From contig CM070902.1 of assembly GCA_036417435.1 (NCBI GenBank), positions 41,996,600 through 42,060,599 of the forward strand: a stretch of 64,000 bases of DNA. The letters are read 5' to 3'. The notes under the pieces are model-generated. The model was not told the DNA's origin. It ran no database searches and saw only the letters and a program-made list of their open reading frames with translations. Both the position numbers and the translations under genes were made by a program. Every line of letters starts with the position of its first letter. Position 1 is the first letter of the stretch. The DNA is from Inia geoffrensis (taxonomy: Eukaryota; Chordata; Mammalia; Artiodactyla; Iniidae). Below are positions 1 to 10,867 of the stretch, one piece after another.

Positions 1-529
1 TTTGAAAGTAATATCTTTGCATGGTGACATATTATAACTAGACTAATCATGATGATCATTTTGAAATGTATAGGAAAAAATCACTATGTTGTGTAACAGG
101 AACTAACATGTGTTGTAGGTCAATTATACTTCAAAAACAAACAAGCAAACATACAAGCAAACTCATAGAAAAAGAGGTCAGATCTGTGGTTACCAGAGGT
201 ATGTGTCTGTTGGGGGGGATTGGATAAAAGCAATCAAAAGGTAAAAACTATCAGTTATGAGATAGATAAATACTAGGGTTGTAAGGTACACATAACAAAT
301 ATAATGAACACTGCTGTATGTATAGATGAAAGTTGTTAAGAGTAAATCCTAAGAATTATCATCACAAAAATTGTTTTCTATTTCTTTAGTTTTGTATCTA
401 TATGAGGTGATAAATGTTCACTAAACTTATTGTGATAATCATTTAATGATGCATGTAAGTCATATCATTATGTTGTACACCTTAAACTTATACAGAGATG
501 TATGTCAATTAAATATCAATAAAACTTGA
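1..529 (+). mobile_element. L1 LINE 3' UTR, truncated by the window edge
   Basis: This plus-strand sequence matches 10210-10770 along its whole length, including 'ttgaaatgtatag', 'ttgtggtta', 'tgtacacctta' and the closing 'tcaataaaact'. The ending (a tract with 'gtatgtcaatta' followed by 'aataaaact') is the usual end of older L1 (L1MA-like) 3' UTRs. It holds no ORF and is noncoding LINE debris. The subfamily is uncertain. Confidence 0.8.
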
Positions 530-1570
530 AGGAAAACATATACATATTGAATGCATTATACTAGGCATTGAGGAAACTGAGATGAATGAAACTTGGTTCC
601 TGTCATTAAGGAAAACTTCTTCAGATGGGAAAGGCAGGGAAATAAATTATTATAAAACAGCACGATATTATTTGGCAGTTAACATGCACAGAATACCATG
701 AGAATGTTGGGATTGTCAGTTGATGGGTGATGCAGCTCAGAGGTGGGACCTCAGAATCTGAGTGGGAAGGGGATGAACAAGAAAACTTTTTAGAAGAGAG
801 ATTAAGCTTGAGCTGTGTGTTTTTGGAAGGGTACATAGAAATTAACTAGCTGAAAGAGGGTGGAGAAGTGCTTCAGGCCAAGGGATTCTCGCCTGCAAAT
901 GTTTCGAGAATTGAAATAGAAGTTAATATATGAGGACCTGGAAGTAGTTTCAAAAGGTTGGTGTGAGAGAAGTAGGGGATGGGGTCAGGAAGATTACAAG
1001 GTTTAGATCAAGACTAGGCTAACATTGCTGGTATTGGGAGGAATTTCCATCTCGAAGGAAAAACATGGACTCTGGAGATCTTGTTTTTGGTTTTGTTTTT
1101 TTAAGCTCACTTCCTGTGTCATGTTTAATAATTTCTCACATGAATGCACATTCTCCTCTAGGTCAGTGCCCTATGCTGTGTGAAAGGTCATCTGACCTGG
1201 CCCTGCACCAGTTGGAATCAGTAACTTATTACCATGTCCTGGTTTGGAGAAAGTGAAGCAGCCCAGGCTGCTAAATATAAAGTTATCAAGGCTGGAGTGG
1301 AAGGAGTTTATTTATAGCTCTGAGGGAGTTGATTTATATCTCTGAAGGAGTCTGCACAGAGAGTGAGTCTCTCCTTCACAGCTTGCTGGCCTTCTGCAGC
1401 CTTCACTAAACTTTCAGCTGGAAAGCTCAGGGATCAGCTTCTTTGACAGGACATTTCAGCATTTTCCACGTCAGCTGTACTCCTAAGGTCCAAATGGACA
1501 GGTTGTGAGGCTCAGTCAGGAGGCTTGTCTGGCATGTATTCTCTGAGGGATATATAGTCATAAGCTATAA
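530..1570. other. Unassigned sequence, no gene seen
   Basis: I recognise no repeat, RNA gene or convincing coding segment here. Short ORFs at 621-836 (minus) and 1065-1256 (plus) have no domain and the length expected by chance in this base composition. The block is slightly less AT-rich than the LINEs on either side. Confidence 0.5.
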
Positions 1571-1770
1571 TTGAGTGAGCATTTCCCACGTGACAGCATC
1601 TGTACCTCACTATAAACACCCCTAAACACATTTAATTATCAAATATCCTTATAAGGTAGGTACACTTGTCCTTATTTTACTGATGGGGAGGGTGAATTTT
1701 AGAAAGATTTAGTGGCTCACCCTACAATACACAGTCAACACTCAAGGTGGAATTACTTGGGTTTTTCCCA
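1571..1770 (-). repeat. MIR SINE (ancient tRNA-derived)
   Basis: The minus-strand MIR layout is visible in order: 'catttaattatc', 'ataaggtaggtac', 'attttactgatggggag', then a region corresponding to the tRNA-like head. It is diverged and has no intact target-site duplication. Confidence 0.65.
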
Positions 1771-1900
1771 CACTAGGCTTCTCCCTATGTGGTGCATAGC
1801 TAAAATTGTCCTTTGATGTTTTAGTCCTTAGCCTTGAATCTTCTCTCTGCTGGAGTGCTCCTTTTACTTATTCCTCTTCATTAAATTATAGGTTCATTTT

Positions 1901-2202
1901 ATTTTCTTAAATTTATTTTCTTTTTTGTTTTTGGCTGCGTTGGTCTTCATTGTGGAGGGCTTCTCTCTAGTTGTGCTGTGTGGGTTTTCTCTCTCTAGTT
2001 GCGGCGCACAGACCCCAGAGTGCGTGGGCTCTGTAGTTTGTGGCACTCGGGACCTCTTGTTGAGGAGCACGATCTCAGTAGCTGTGGCACATGGGCTTAG
2101 TTGTCCCGCACCATGTGGGATTTTAGTTCCCCAACCAGGGATTGAACCCAGATCTCCTGCACAGGAAGGAGGATTCTTTACCACTGGACCAAGAGAAGTC
2201 CC
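1901..2202 (-). mobile_element. CHR-1-like tRNA-derived SINE, full length
   Basis: Read on the minus strand, a tRNA-related head with a 'ggttcaat'-type B box is followed by the cetartiodactyl CHR/BOV-tA-like body and an A-rich tail (a T-rich run at 1901-1930 on the plus strand). It is flanked by a perfect 12-bp target-site duplication 'taggttcatttt' at 1889-1900 and 2203-2214, which fixes the ends. ORFs on both strands (about 116 codons) span the SINE and have no coding meaning. Confidence 0.88.
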
Positions 2203-2344
2203 TAGGTTCATTTTGGACCAGTTCCAGCTATTGCAGTCTTCCATGAGGGCTTTCTTGAACCCATTTACTCATCTTTAATTCAGAATTTTCCCTCATGTCT
2301 TGCTCTGTTTGTACTCTGTACACACTTTTATTTTTGTTTTCTTT

Positions 2345-2460
2345 ACTCTGTGATTTCTGGGTTTACCCACAGGGCTATGAGGCCCCTGAAGGTATCTCTT
2401 CTTTGCATCTCCAGTGTTGCTCTAGAACCTCAATAAGTATTTTATGAACAACTGAGTAAG
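2345..2460 (+). repeat. L2 LINE 3' end
   Basis: The segment reads through the typical L2 3' terminus: 'gggctatgaggcccctgaa', 'tttgcatctccagtg', then 'ctcaataagtattttatgaa'. It is a short diverged relic. Confidence 0.5.
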
Positions 2461-2537
2461 AGTCATTTTGGATGATTCAACTGGGAAAGTTACTTTAGCT
2501 ATTCATAACAGCTCTCAGGTCTGCAAACTTCAGTGCT

Positions 2538-2775
2538 TTAAAAAAATTAAATTAATTAATTTTTATTGGAGTATAGTTGATTTATAATGTGTTAGTTTCT
2601 GCTGTATAGCAAAGTGAATCAGTTATATATATACATATATCCACTCTTTTTTGATTCTTTTTTTATATAGGTCATTACAGAGTACTGAGTAGAGTTCCTT
2701 GTGCCATACGATAGGTCCTTATTAGTTATCTATTTTATATAAAGTAGTGTGTAAATTGGGACATTGGGATTGATA
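2538..2775 (-). mobile_element. L1 3' end, 5'-truncated
   Basis: The cetartiodactyl L1 3' terminus appears in reverse: a mixed A/T tail, 'tttattggagtatagttga', 'gttagtttctgctgta', 'cagttatatata', 'gagtagagttcc'. It is closely related to 22146-22615. No ORF2 remains. Confidence 0.85.
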
Positions 2776-2784
2776 TATATACAC

Positions 2785-4221
2785 TATTAAATTTTGTTTT
2801 TTAAAGAATGTTTTTAAGTGCATAGTTCAGCAATATAGTGTGGATTCACATTTTTGTGCAACCATCATCATCATTCATATCCAAAACTCTTTTCATTTTG
2901 CAAAACTGAAACTCTCTACCCAATATATAATAGCACCTCATTCTTCTCCTCCCTCAGCCCTTGGTTACCACCCTTCTACTTTCTTTCTTGATTCTGAGTA
3001 CTCTAAGTACTTCATAAAAGTGGAATCATACAGTATTTGTCTTTTGATGACTGCCTGTTTCATTTAACATAGTGTCCTCAAGGTTTATCCATGTTGTAGC
3101 ATGTGTCAGACATTCCTTCCTTTATAAGGATATTATAAACAATATTCCATCGTGTGTGTGTGAATATATCTATGTACACACACACTCACACACACACATA
3201 TATTTATATATAAATATATAATTTTTATTCATTTATCTGTCAATGGACGCTTGATTTGCTTCTACATTTTAGTTATTGTGAAAAATGCTGCTATGAATAT
3301 GGGTGTAAAAATATTTTTTGAGTCCCTGCTTTCAGTTCTTTTGAGTATATACCCAGAAGTAGAATTACTGTCATATGGTAATTCTATTTTTAATTGTTTG
3401 AGGAACTTCCATACTATTTCCCATGTTGGCTATACCTTTCTACATTCCCATCAACAGTGCACAAGGGCTTCAATTTCTCCACTCCTCACCAACACTTGTT
3501 ATTTTCTTTTTTGGATAGTAACCACCCTAGTGGATGCGAGGTGGTATTTCTCTATAACTTTGATCTGCATTTACCTAATGATTAGTGATGCTGAACTTCA
3601 TTTCATATGCTTATTGGGCATTTGTATATCTTCCTTGGAAAAATGTCACTTCAAATCATTTGTCCATTTTAAAATCAGGTTGTTTGCTATTTTTGTATTT
3701 TTATTTTTTTAGTTTTAGGAGTTCTCTGTATCTTCCAGATATTAATTTCTTATCAGATATACAATTTGCAAATATCTTCTCCTATTCTATGGGTTGCCTT
3801 TATACTCTGTTTATAGTATCTTCTGATGAACAAAATCTTTTAATTTTCATGAAGTCCAATTTGTCTATTTTTTAATTTTATTGTTTGTATTTTGTTGTCA
3901 TGTTCAAAAAATCAAATCCAATGTCATGAAGATTTTGATTTGTTTTCTTCTAAAAGTACTATAATTTCAGGTCTTATAGTTAGATCATGGGTCAATTTTG
4001 GAGTAGTTTTTGGACATGGTATTAGAAAAGGGTCCAAACTCATTCTTTTTTATGCGATATCCAGTTTTCCCATCATCATTTGCTGAAAAGACTGTTTTTT
4101 CCTCATTGAACAGTCTTGACCTCCCTTGTTGAAAATCATTTGACCATATATTCAAGGTTTTATTTCTGGACACTGTAGTCTATTCCATTGGCCTATATGT
4201 CTGTCTTTATACTAGTAGCAC
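2785..4221 (-). mobile_element. Older L1 (L1MB-like): 3' UTR and C-terminal ORF2, decayed
   Basis: The minus strand carries an older L1 3' UTR ('aaccatcatcatcattcat', 'ccctcagcccttggttacca') followed by antisense ORF2 sequence. Landmarks include 'gaatattgtttataatatcc' on the minus strand (3124-3143) and the region at 3390-3480 that encodes the ORF2 C-terminal part upstream of the 'cattcccatcaacagtgcac' landmark. Frames are broken throughout. A short CA/TA-rich tract lies at 3155-3220. Its proximal end abuts the T run of the younger L1 at 4222. Confidence 0.8.
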
Positions 4222-5010
4222 ACTGTTTTTTTTTTTTTTTTAAACATCTTTATTGGAGTATAATTGCTTTATAATGGTGTATTAGTTTCTGCTTTATAAC
4301 AAAGGAAATCAGCTATATATATACATATATCCCCATATCTCTTCCCTCTTGCATCTCCCTCCTTCCCATCCTCCCTATCCCACCCCTTTAGATGGTCGCA
4401 AAGCACCGAGCTGACCTCCCTGTGCTATGTGGCTGCTTCCCACTAGCTATCGGTTTTACATTTGGTAGTGTATGTATGTCCATGCCACTCTTCCTCTTTG
4501 TCCCAGCTTCCCCTTCCCCCTCCCTGTGTCCTCAAGTCCATTCTCTAGTAGGTCTGCGTCTTTATTCCCATCCTGCCCCTAGGTTCTTCATGACCATTTT
4601 TGTTTGTTTTGACAAAATGCTAACATACCGTGTGTGTTAGCACACGGTATTTGTTTTTCTCTTTCTGACTTACTTCACTCTGTATGACAGACTGGAGGTC
4701 CATCTGCATCACTAAAAATAACTCAATTTTGTTTCTTTTTATGGCTGAGTAATATTCCATTGCATATTCCATTCATCTTTCGATGGACACTTAGGTTGCT
4801 TCCATGTCCTGGATATTGTAAATAGAGCTGCAGTGAACATTGTCGTACATGACTCTTTTTGAATTATGGTTTTCTCAGAGTATAAGCTGGATAGTGGGAT
4901 TGCTGGGTCTTATGGTAGTTCTATTTTTAGTTTTTTAAGGAATGTCCATACTGTTCTCCAGAGTGGCTGTATCAATTTACATTCCCACCAACAGTGCAAG
5001 AGGGTTCCCT
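4222..5010 (-). mobile_element. Younger L1, 5'-truncated, with poly(A) tail
   Basis: A T17-like run at 4227-4243 is followed by the reverse complement of a young cetartiodactyl L1 3' UTR ('tttattggagtataattgc', 'tgacctccctgtgctatg', 'ttctctagtaggtctg') and the antisense ORF2 end ('tatggctgagtaatattcc', 'cattcccaccaacagtgc'). The element stops near 5010. The longer tail and closer match to the 56.4-kb copy suggest it is younger than its neighbour. A small local rearrangement creating a hairpin lies at 4625-4650. Confidence 0.85.
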
Positions 5011-5049
5011 TAGCTAGTTTTTATTGAGCAAGTTTTTATTGTAATCACC

Positions 5050-5436
5050 TGTGATGGTTAATTCTACATGCCAAGTTTCCTGGACTACTACTACTTTTCC
5101 AGGACTCTCCTATTCTGGGCATTTCTATGAGAGTATTTTTGGATGAAATTAAAATTTAAATCAGTGGGCTTGAGTAAAGCAGACTGCCTTCCATAATGTG
5201 GGTGGGCCTTATCCAATCAGTTGAAGGCATGAATAGAAGGACAACAGCAACAACAACAAAAATACAGCCTCCCTGAGCAAGATAAAATTCTCCAACAGAT
5301 GGCTTTCAGACTTCATCCGTACCACTGGATCTCCTGGGTCTTGAGCCTGTCCCCTACTGTAGATTTTGGACTTCCTAGTCTCCATAATACTGTCAGCTAA
5401 TTTCTTATCATAAATCAATGAATCTGTCTATCTATC

Positions 5437-5482
<46 letters not shown>

Positions 5483-5533
5483 TTATCTATCTCCTATTGG
5501 TTCTATTTCCTTGGTAAATTCCTGATTAATACA
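5050..5533 (+). mobile_element. MLT2 (ERVL) solo LTR
   Basis: It starts 'tgtgatggttaatt' and ends 'ctgattaataca', so it has TG...CA LTR ends. Internal landmarks of MLT2 are present: 'aatgtgggtgggcctta', 'tccaatcagttgaagg', 'gattttggacttcc', 'cctattggttctattt'. It is full length apart from a TCTA microsatellite grown at 5427-5491 near the 3' end. No internal retroviral region is attached, so it is a solo LTR. Confidence 0.85.
5427..5491. repeat. (TCTA)n microsatellite
   Basis: About sixteen tetranucleotide units with one 'tctatcatc' interruption and one 'ttta' variant lie in the A/T-rich 3' part of the MLT2 LTR. Confidence 0.95.
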
Positions 5534-5664
5534 CTCTCAACTTTTTTGGTAGTTCTCAAATTTGTGGTAAATTTACCTCCTCCTCTGAAAATAGTTGTAG
5601 TTCAATACTCTTTAAAACCTTTAAGACCAAGGCGTACAGCTCATTTATCTCTCCTCTTGAGAGA

Positions 5665-5860
5665 GTGATAGGAACATGATCTACAGATCTGGGTCTTAAT
5701 CTTACCTACCTACCTACTAAGTGTGTAACTTTTATAGCCTCTGCAATCTCCTCTAACTCTCCTAAACACCTTCCTCAAAGGGTTGTTGCCAAATTTAAAC
5801 AAGTTAACATATATAAATTCATGAACCACAGTAGACTTCAGTTGCATTGTTAGAATATTG
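5665..5860 (+). repeat. MIR SINE
   Basis: Plus-strand MIR order: 'atctgggtcttaatc', 'ctactaagtgtgtaac', 'ctcaaagggttgttgcc', 'aacaagttaacatat'. It is diverged. Confidence 0.55.
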
Positions 5861-6278
5861 TAATATTTCTTTCTTCTCTCTTTTTTATTCTTGAAGTTCT
5901 GCCAATCGTTAGAAGAATATGAAGGGCTGCCAATTCCTGAGAAGAGTGAAATCTCTTAAGGGCAATTTCAATAATATCTTCATGGTCAGGTCACAGCACT
6001 TGTTTGCTTGATCTTGCTTCTTGCCTTCACTCTGAGTGCTTCAATTTCCTGGTACTGTTTTAGGTAATAAGAAGGAAAGGTTAGATCCTAACTCTGGTCT
6101 GACTTTATGCTCAAAGACAGTGCATTTAGTTTCCTGGACCATAGCCTTTGAAGAGATTAGAGGTTACCAAGCAAGGGAAAATACTGTTAACTGAAGAGCA
6201 GCTTTCAAGATCTAAAGAAAAAAAAAAAAAAAGTGAAATGAATGAGGGGCAGGCAATAGAATTGATATTTGGGAACAA
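5861..6278. other. Unassigned AT-rich sequence
   Basis: No repeat or exon is recognised. There is an A run at 6217-6231 with no identifiable element upstream of it. Confidence 0.4.
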
Positions 6279-6291
6279 AAATCAGATTTTG

Positions 6292-6530
6292 TGTTAATCC
6301 CAAACTCCTAATTTATACCTCCCCCCATTTCCTCTTTGGTAACCATAAGTTTGTTTTCTATGTCTGTGAGTCTATTGCTGTTTTGTATATAAGTTCATTT
6401 GTATCATTTAAATTTTGTTTTTAGATTCCACATGTAAGCAATGTCACATGATATTTGTCTCTGTACATCTGAAACTAACACATTGTAAATAAACTATACT
6501 TCAACAACAAAAAAAATTTTTAAACTTCAG
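6292..6530 (+). mobile_element. Short L1 with 5' inversion (twin-priming product)
   Basis: 6292-6460 is L1 sequence in reverse ('gttaatcccaaactcc', 'ctttggtaaccataag', 'cacatgatatttgtct'). 6461-6517 is the L1 3' terminus in forward orientation ('tgtacatctgaaactaaca', 'aactatacttcaac') with an A-rich tail. The two parts come from neighbouring regions of the same 3' UTR. Near-identical flanks 'aaatcagattttg' (6279-6291) and 'aaatcagatgttg' (6531-6543), 12 of 13 matching, make this one retrotransposition event with a 5' inversion. Confidence 0.8.
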
Positions 6531-6730
6531 AAATCAGATGTTGTAATTTTTTCAAATTACATTATCTTTTCTTGACCATAAATAAGGCTACTTCTGATCC
6601 TAGATATGTCTAAATATGTTATCTCTAGTCATATAACTTATATAAAAAGAAACCTTCTGTTTTGTGCTGTTTTCCATCAGTAAGTCTGGCCTTTGAAATA
6701 CCATCTTGCAAATTTATGCACACATTTCAG

Positions 6731-6978
6731 CTTGAGGAAGTAGTTAAAATTGAATGAGACAACAATATCACTACAAACTTCTTCGAAGGAAAAAAAAAGA
6801 ATTAAAACGCCACGAAAATAGTCTGAGTGATACTGGTGAATGCAGAGAAGAGAGAGAACAAGCTTCAGAATCATTGTCTGAAGTGTTTCAGACGGAGAGT
6901 CCTATCAAAGGAATTGCAGAAGAGAAAGACAAGTAATTCCTTTTCAAACAGTCCATCATCAAAACCTCATAAATAAAG
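6731..6978 (+). other. Exon-like or pseudogene-like block, no known protein
   Basis: A plausible splice acceptor ('acacatttcag', ending at 6730) precedes a stretch that encodes 60 residues from the ATG at 6754 to a TAA at 6934. The peptide is rich in Lys, Arg and Glu, with runs such as RRKKKELKRHE and SEVFQTESPIKG. An AATAAA follows near 6972. Against a real exon, the ORF frame is closed by several stops just upstream of the ATG, the ATG context is weak, and no family is recognised. It could be a decayed retrocopy, the last exon of an unannotated transcript, or chance. Confidence 0.25.
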
Positions 6979-8164
6979 CAAAACTTCTAGCTTTCAATAG
7001 CTTAAGAAGTAAGAAGGTATATTTGCAATGGATTCATGGTTTCTTTTCTTCCCTAGCCCCTTTTATCTCAGCAAATGGTATCATATCCATTCAGTAGCTC
7101 AAGCCAAAAACCTGGGAGAAATTCTCAATTCTTCATCATCCACAATGAATCCTCCTCCAATTCAACACTGAGAGAGTCGGATTGTCTTAATGAGAAGAAT
7201 CCAACCATTCTTGGTGGCTCTTAGGTTGTAGAAGGTTACATCCCAGAGAGGACTAATCCAGCATAATAGGACTTGTTCTATAGTGAAAAGACACCTCCTG
7301 TGTTATATGATGTATTTCTTCATCAATTCTGTTGCACTTTTAAATGAAACTCTGTTTAATATTGGTAATAAAAAAATGTTGGAACCATATAGATTTTAGG
7401 GAGGAATAATTGTTGGATAAGTCTCAATTCCCTTTACTCCAAGGCTGTCTTGGCATTTGAGTTTGAAAAATAGCTGTGATGATAAGAATTATCCTCTTTA
7501 TCTCTCCATTGAAATACAGTAATCTTAATTTTGTCACTTGCATTCTGCAGTGATGAATCATGTGTTTGGAACTTGACAGAAACCTCCTTAAGTTCATTCA
7601 AAGACAGCATTAAATCTCATGTATAAAAAAATCTGTTTGATTTCTTTCAATTATGTCATTACCATGTACTTTGTAAAGGCTGACACCTATTTGTCCCTTC
7701 TCTGCAAAAGCATAAAAATTCATCTTAAGCAATGAAATTAAATTTGTCTTGAAAGTAATTCTGTAAAAAATAATAATCTATGCAGCATTCAAATCTCCTT
7801 CTACAATGTTATGTTGAGCCTGGGCAGCATTATGTGGCATTGTCCTAGTATCATAAGAGGATAAATTGGAAATTAATGCTTCTGGTAAGGCAAATATTAA
7901 TGATAATGGAAAGTAATTAATAGCCCAAAGTAGAACCTGGAAGAAATTCGCTCCAAGCCAGATCAAATCAAAATTATTTTTGGTTTAACTTTCTGTGATA
8001 GATGGTATTATTAGTTCACAATTATTCATTCCTTCCCTGCCCTTGCTCTGAGTTTTTTAGTCCTGGTTGTCTATTTGCCCAGTTATAATAAAACTGGGCA
8101 TGAGGGTATCAGTGAGTCACTAATTTTTTCTCCTTATCCTTCTATGTAGCAGCAATTCTACCTA
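6979..8164. other. Unassigned sequence
   Basis: No repeat, RNA gene or coding region is recognised. The 62-codon minus-strand ORF at 7778-7966 has no recognisable domain. Confidence 0.45.
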
Positions 8165-8700
8165 CTTAGGACGATCAGGGTCCATTACATCTACCAGAAT
8201 GGAAATTCCTCTCTTTGCCTGCTATGTACAGGCATGAGGAACCCAAGGTAACAAAAAACTTTAAGTTGGGTAGGATATTTCCTTTGTGTCCCTTGATAGT
8301 CTTCCCCCTTCTGGGACAAGAAACACTACACTCATAGAGCCAAGATTCATGAGGAGAGGAAGAATAAATTTCCCGTGTGTCATGGGGAATGCTGATCATA
8401 AGGCCACTCCTTCCACACCTAGGTTCCTAGACCTGCATATTCTACCTATTGGAGAACATTACATCATATACTGTTGATTTAAGGTACATGATACATATTT
8501 TCAGGGTATCGTCTCTAAGCTGGTACATTAGCTCCATCTTTAAGAAGCTATACCATCATTCCATCAGGTTAGCATCTTCTGTGAGAGGACCAAAGAATCT
8601 GTGCCCACAGATACATCCCATTAAAAAGGGGTTTCTTGGTCCAAAAAAAAGGTCGTGTGTCAGTATATCAGGCACTCAGTGAACCTCCAGCTAATTATGC
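8165..8700 (+). repeat. Degraded dispersed repeat, ERV-internal-like (copy 1)
   Basis: Several blocks align in order with 32745-33330: 'acgatcagggtccattac', 'aaggccactccttcc', 'cctgcatattctacctattgg', 'gtatcgtctctaagctggta', 'catcaggttagcatc'. Order and spacing are conserved across about 0.5 kb, so the two are copies of one interspersed repeat. The look is that of class III ERV internal sequence, but I cannot name the family. No ORF survives. Confidence 0.5.
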
Positions 8701-8730
8701 TGGGTTTATGTAAAAAAATACATTTTCTGC

Positions 8731-8800
8731 CATGACATCTAATACTATGTGCAGTAAACAGAGTTCATGATGTCTAATACTACGTGCAGTAAACAGAGTT
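8731..8800. repeat. Tandem duplication, two 35-bp units
   Basis: 8731-8765 and 8766-8800 are head-to-tail copies, beginning 'catgacatctaatactatg' and 'catgatgtctaatactacg', that differ at 3 of 35 positions. It is a simple local duplication in otherwise unassigned DNA. Confidence 0.95.
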
Positions 8801-9885
8801 CTCTCCTTAACATGTGGTTAAATTTGAAGGACAACCAGTGATAACCTGTCTCCCTTCTCCAGATCCTCTCCAGTTTCAAAATAACACCTGCTTTACAAGG
8901 AGAGCATGCAGGGCACTTTATAGTGAAATGAAGTGTTTGAATGTGAATACTAGAAAAGACAACTAATTTGTTCTGCTCTCCAGTGGAGGTGGGAGAAGTA
9001 TTTGTTGCTCTCTTGCCAGCCACTTGGTTTGCCAGCCAGCAGTCATCAGTGGGGAACATGGGAAATTATAGGCTATGTGTTCCTTCAATACCTTCAGGTT
9101 GTAGCTACTGAACAGCACAAAGGCAGAACACGTAGAGAGTAGTTTCACTCCCTTGTTACAGTGGTTTTGTCATGTGTTTTGTGGTGTAAATCTTTAACCT
9201 TATTTATTTTATTGTTTGATATTTTCTTTTAGTTTGTTTTACAATACACTTTTTTTATTTTTTGCCAGCAATGACCTCAAAAAGCAAAAGTACATGTTTG
9301 ATGAGAAATTAATCAGTAGATTTAAATTTCTTTGGAAAGCTAATAATAATTGTGAAACTTGCTCAAAATATTTGTTGATATTTAAGCATCCACCAAGAAG
9401 GACATAGTGATATCACTGACTGCAGATTCTGCATAGATGTGACAAATTAACACTTCCAACCACAGTTGGTGTGAAACATGGCTTTTTGTTTAGATCAACT
9501 GAGTATTGTTCTAAGTTTATTTTCTTTGTGTTTTTTTTTTTTTTTTGTATGTACCAAAAAAAGCATAGTTGTTAATATGTTGGTTACATTAGAAGAAAAA
9601 AAAAATCTTTGCCAACAGTTAAATGATATTATCTTATCTTTCAAGTAAACCAAAAGTCAGTTAATATCATCCCCCAAATTGGTCAATTGATTTTTTATTC
9701 AGTGAGGGTGGAGCTTTGGGAATTTCATTCTGTCAAAGATGACACATCTGACATTATTATAAGTGCTACTGAAAATACAGTTAAAAGAAAAATTATATTT
9801 GTGGTAATAATATGAATATAAATATTGATGGAACATATCATCATGCGTATGTAATATTCTTGGTAGATTAAGAAATCTCTGTATG
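8801..9885. other. Unassigned AT-rich sequence
   Basis: No repeat is confidently recognised. A T run lies at 9530-9546 and an A run near 9595-9605. A 63-codon plus-strand ORF (9216-9407) has a charged C-terminal half (SNDLKKQKYMFDEKLISRFK) but no identifiable family. Confidence 0.4.
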
Positions 9886-10770
9886 GATCAGCCATAAAAA
9901 AGATGAAATATTGCCATTTGTGACAACATGGATGGACCTAGAGGGTATTATGCTTAGTGAAATAAGTCAGACAGAGAAAGATGAATACTGTATGACTTCA
10001 CTTATATGCAGAACCTAAAAACAAAACAAATGAACAAATATAACAAAACAGAAATGGAGTCATAGATACAGAGAACAAACAGGTGGTTGCCAGAAGAGAT
10101 GGTGGTCAGGGAAAAGAGAAATAAGTGAGGGGGAGATTAAGAGGTACAAACTTTCAGTTGCAAAATAAATGAGTCACGGGTATGTAATGTACAGTATAGG
10201 GAGTGTATAGTCAATAACTAAGTAATATCTTTGTATGATGACATATCATAACTAGACTTATCACAGTGATAATTTTGAAATGTATAGAAGTATTGAATCA
10301 TTATGTTGTGTAACTAACAGAGTAACTAACGTAGTGTTGCTGGTCAATTAGTTATCAAAAACAAACAAACAATCAAACAAAACTCAAAGAAAAAGAGATC
10401 ATATTTGTGGTTATCAGAGGTGAGGGTAGGGAGATGAAAAACTGGATGAAGGCAGTCAAAAGTCAAAACAAACTTCCAGTTATAAGATATAAACACTAAA
10501 GATGTAATGTGCAACATGATAAATATAATGAACTCTGCTGTATGTTATATATGAAAGTTCTTAAGAGAGTAAATCCTAAGTTCTCATCACAAGAAAAATA
10601 ATTTTTAATCTCTTTAATTTTGTATCTATATGAGATGATGGATATTCACTAAAAGATAATCATTATAATCATTTCATGATGTATGTAAGTCAAATTATTA
10701 TGCTGTACACCTTAAGCTTATTCAGTGCTGTATGTCAATTATATTTCAATAAAACTGGAAGAAGAAAAAA
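9886..10770 (+). mobile_element. L1 (L1MA-like), ORF2 end plus 3' UTR
   Basis: It begins in the last part of ORF2 ('cagccataaaaaagatgaa', 'acatggatggacctagag', 'agtcagacagagaaagatga') and runs through a 3' UTR homologous to 1-529, ending 'caataaaactgg' with an A-rich tail. Same subfamily and strand as the window's first element. The frame is broken and it is noncoding. Confidence 0.88.
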
Positions 10771-10867
10771 AGGAAAAAGAAATCTATGGAGCGACTATAA
10801 GTATAGAACCCTCGTTGGGCCCATATAATCATAATTGCACCCAAACAAGTTTAAGTATTCTACTGCA

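Noticed and set aside
1894..2278. ORFs of 116 and 117 codons on opposite strands
   Set aside because: Both fall mainly within a CHR-1-like SINE bounded by a 12-bp target-site duplication. Such SINEs are GC-rich and open by chance.
8731..8800. Repeat units considered as a CRISPR-like or satellite array
   Set aside because: Only two direct units without spacers, in a mammalian genome. It is a simple tandem duplication.
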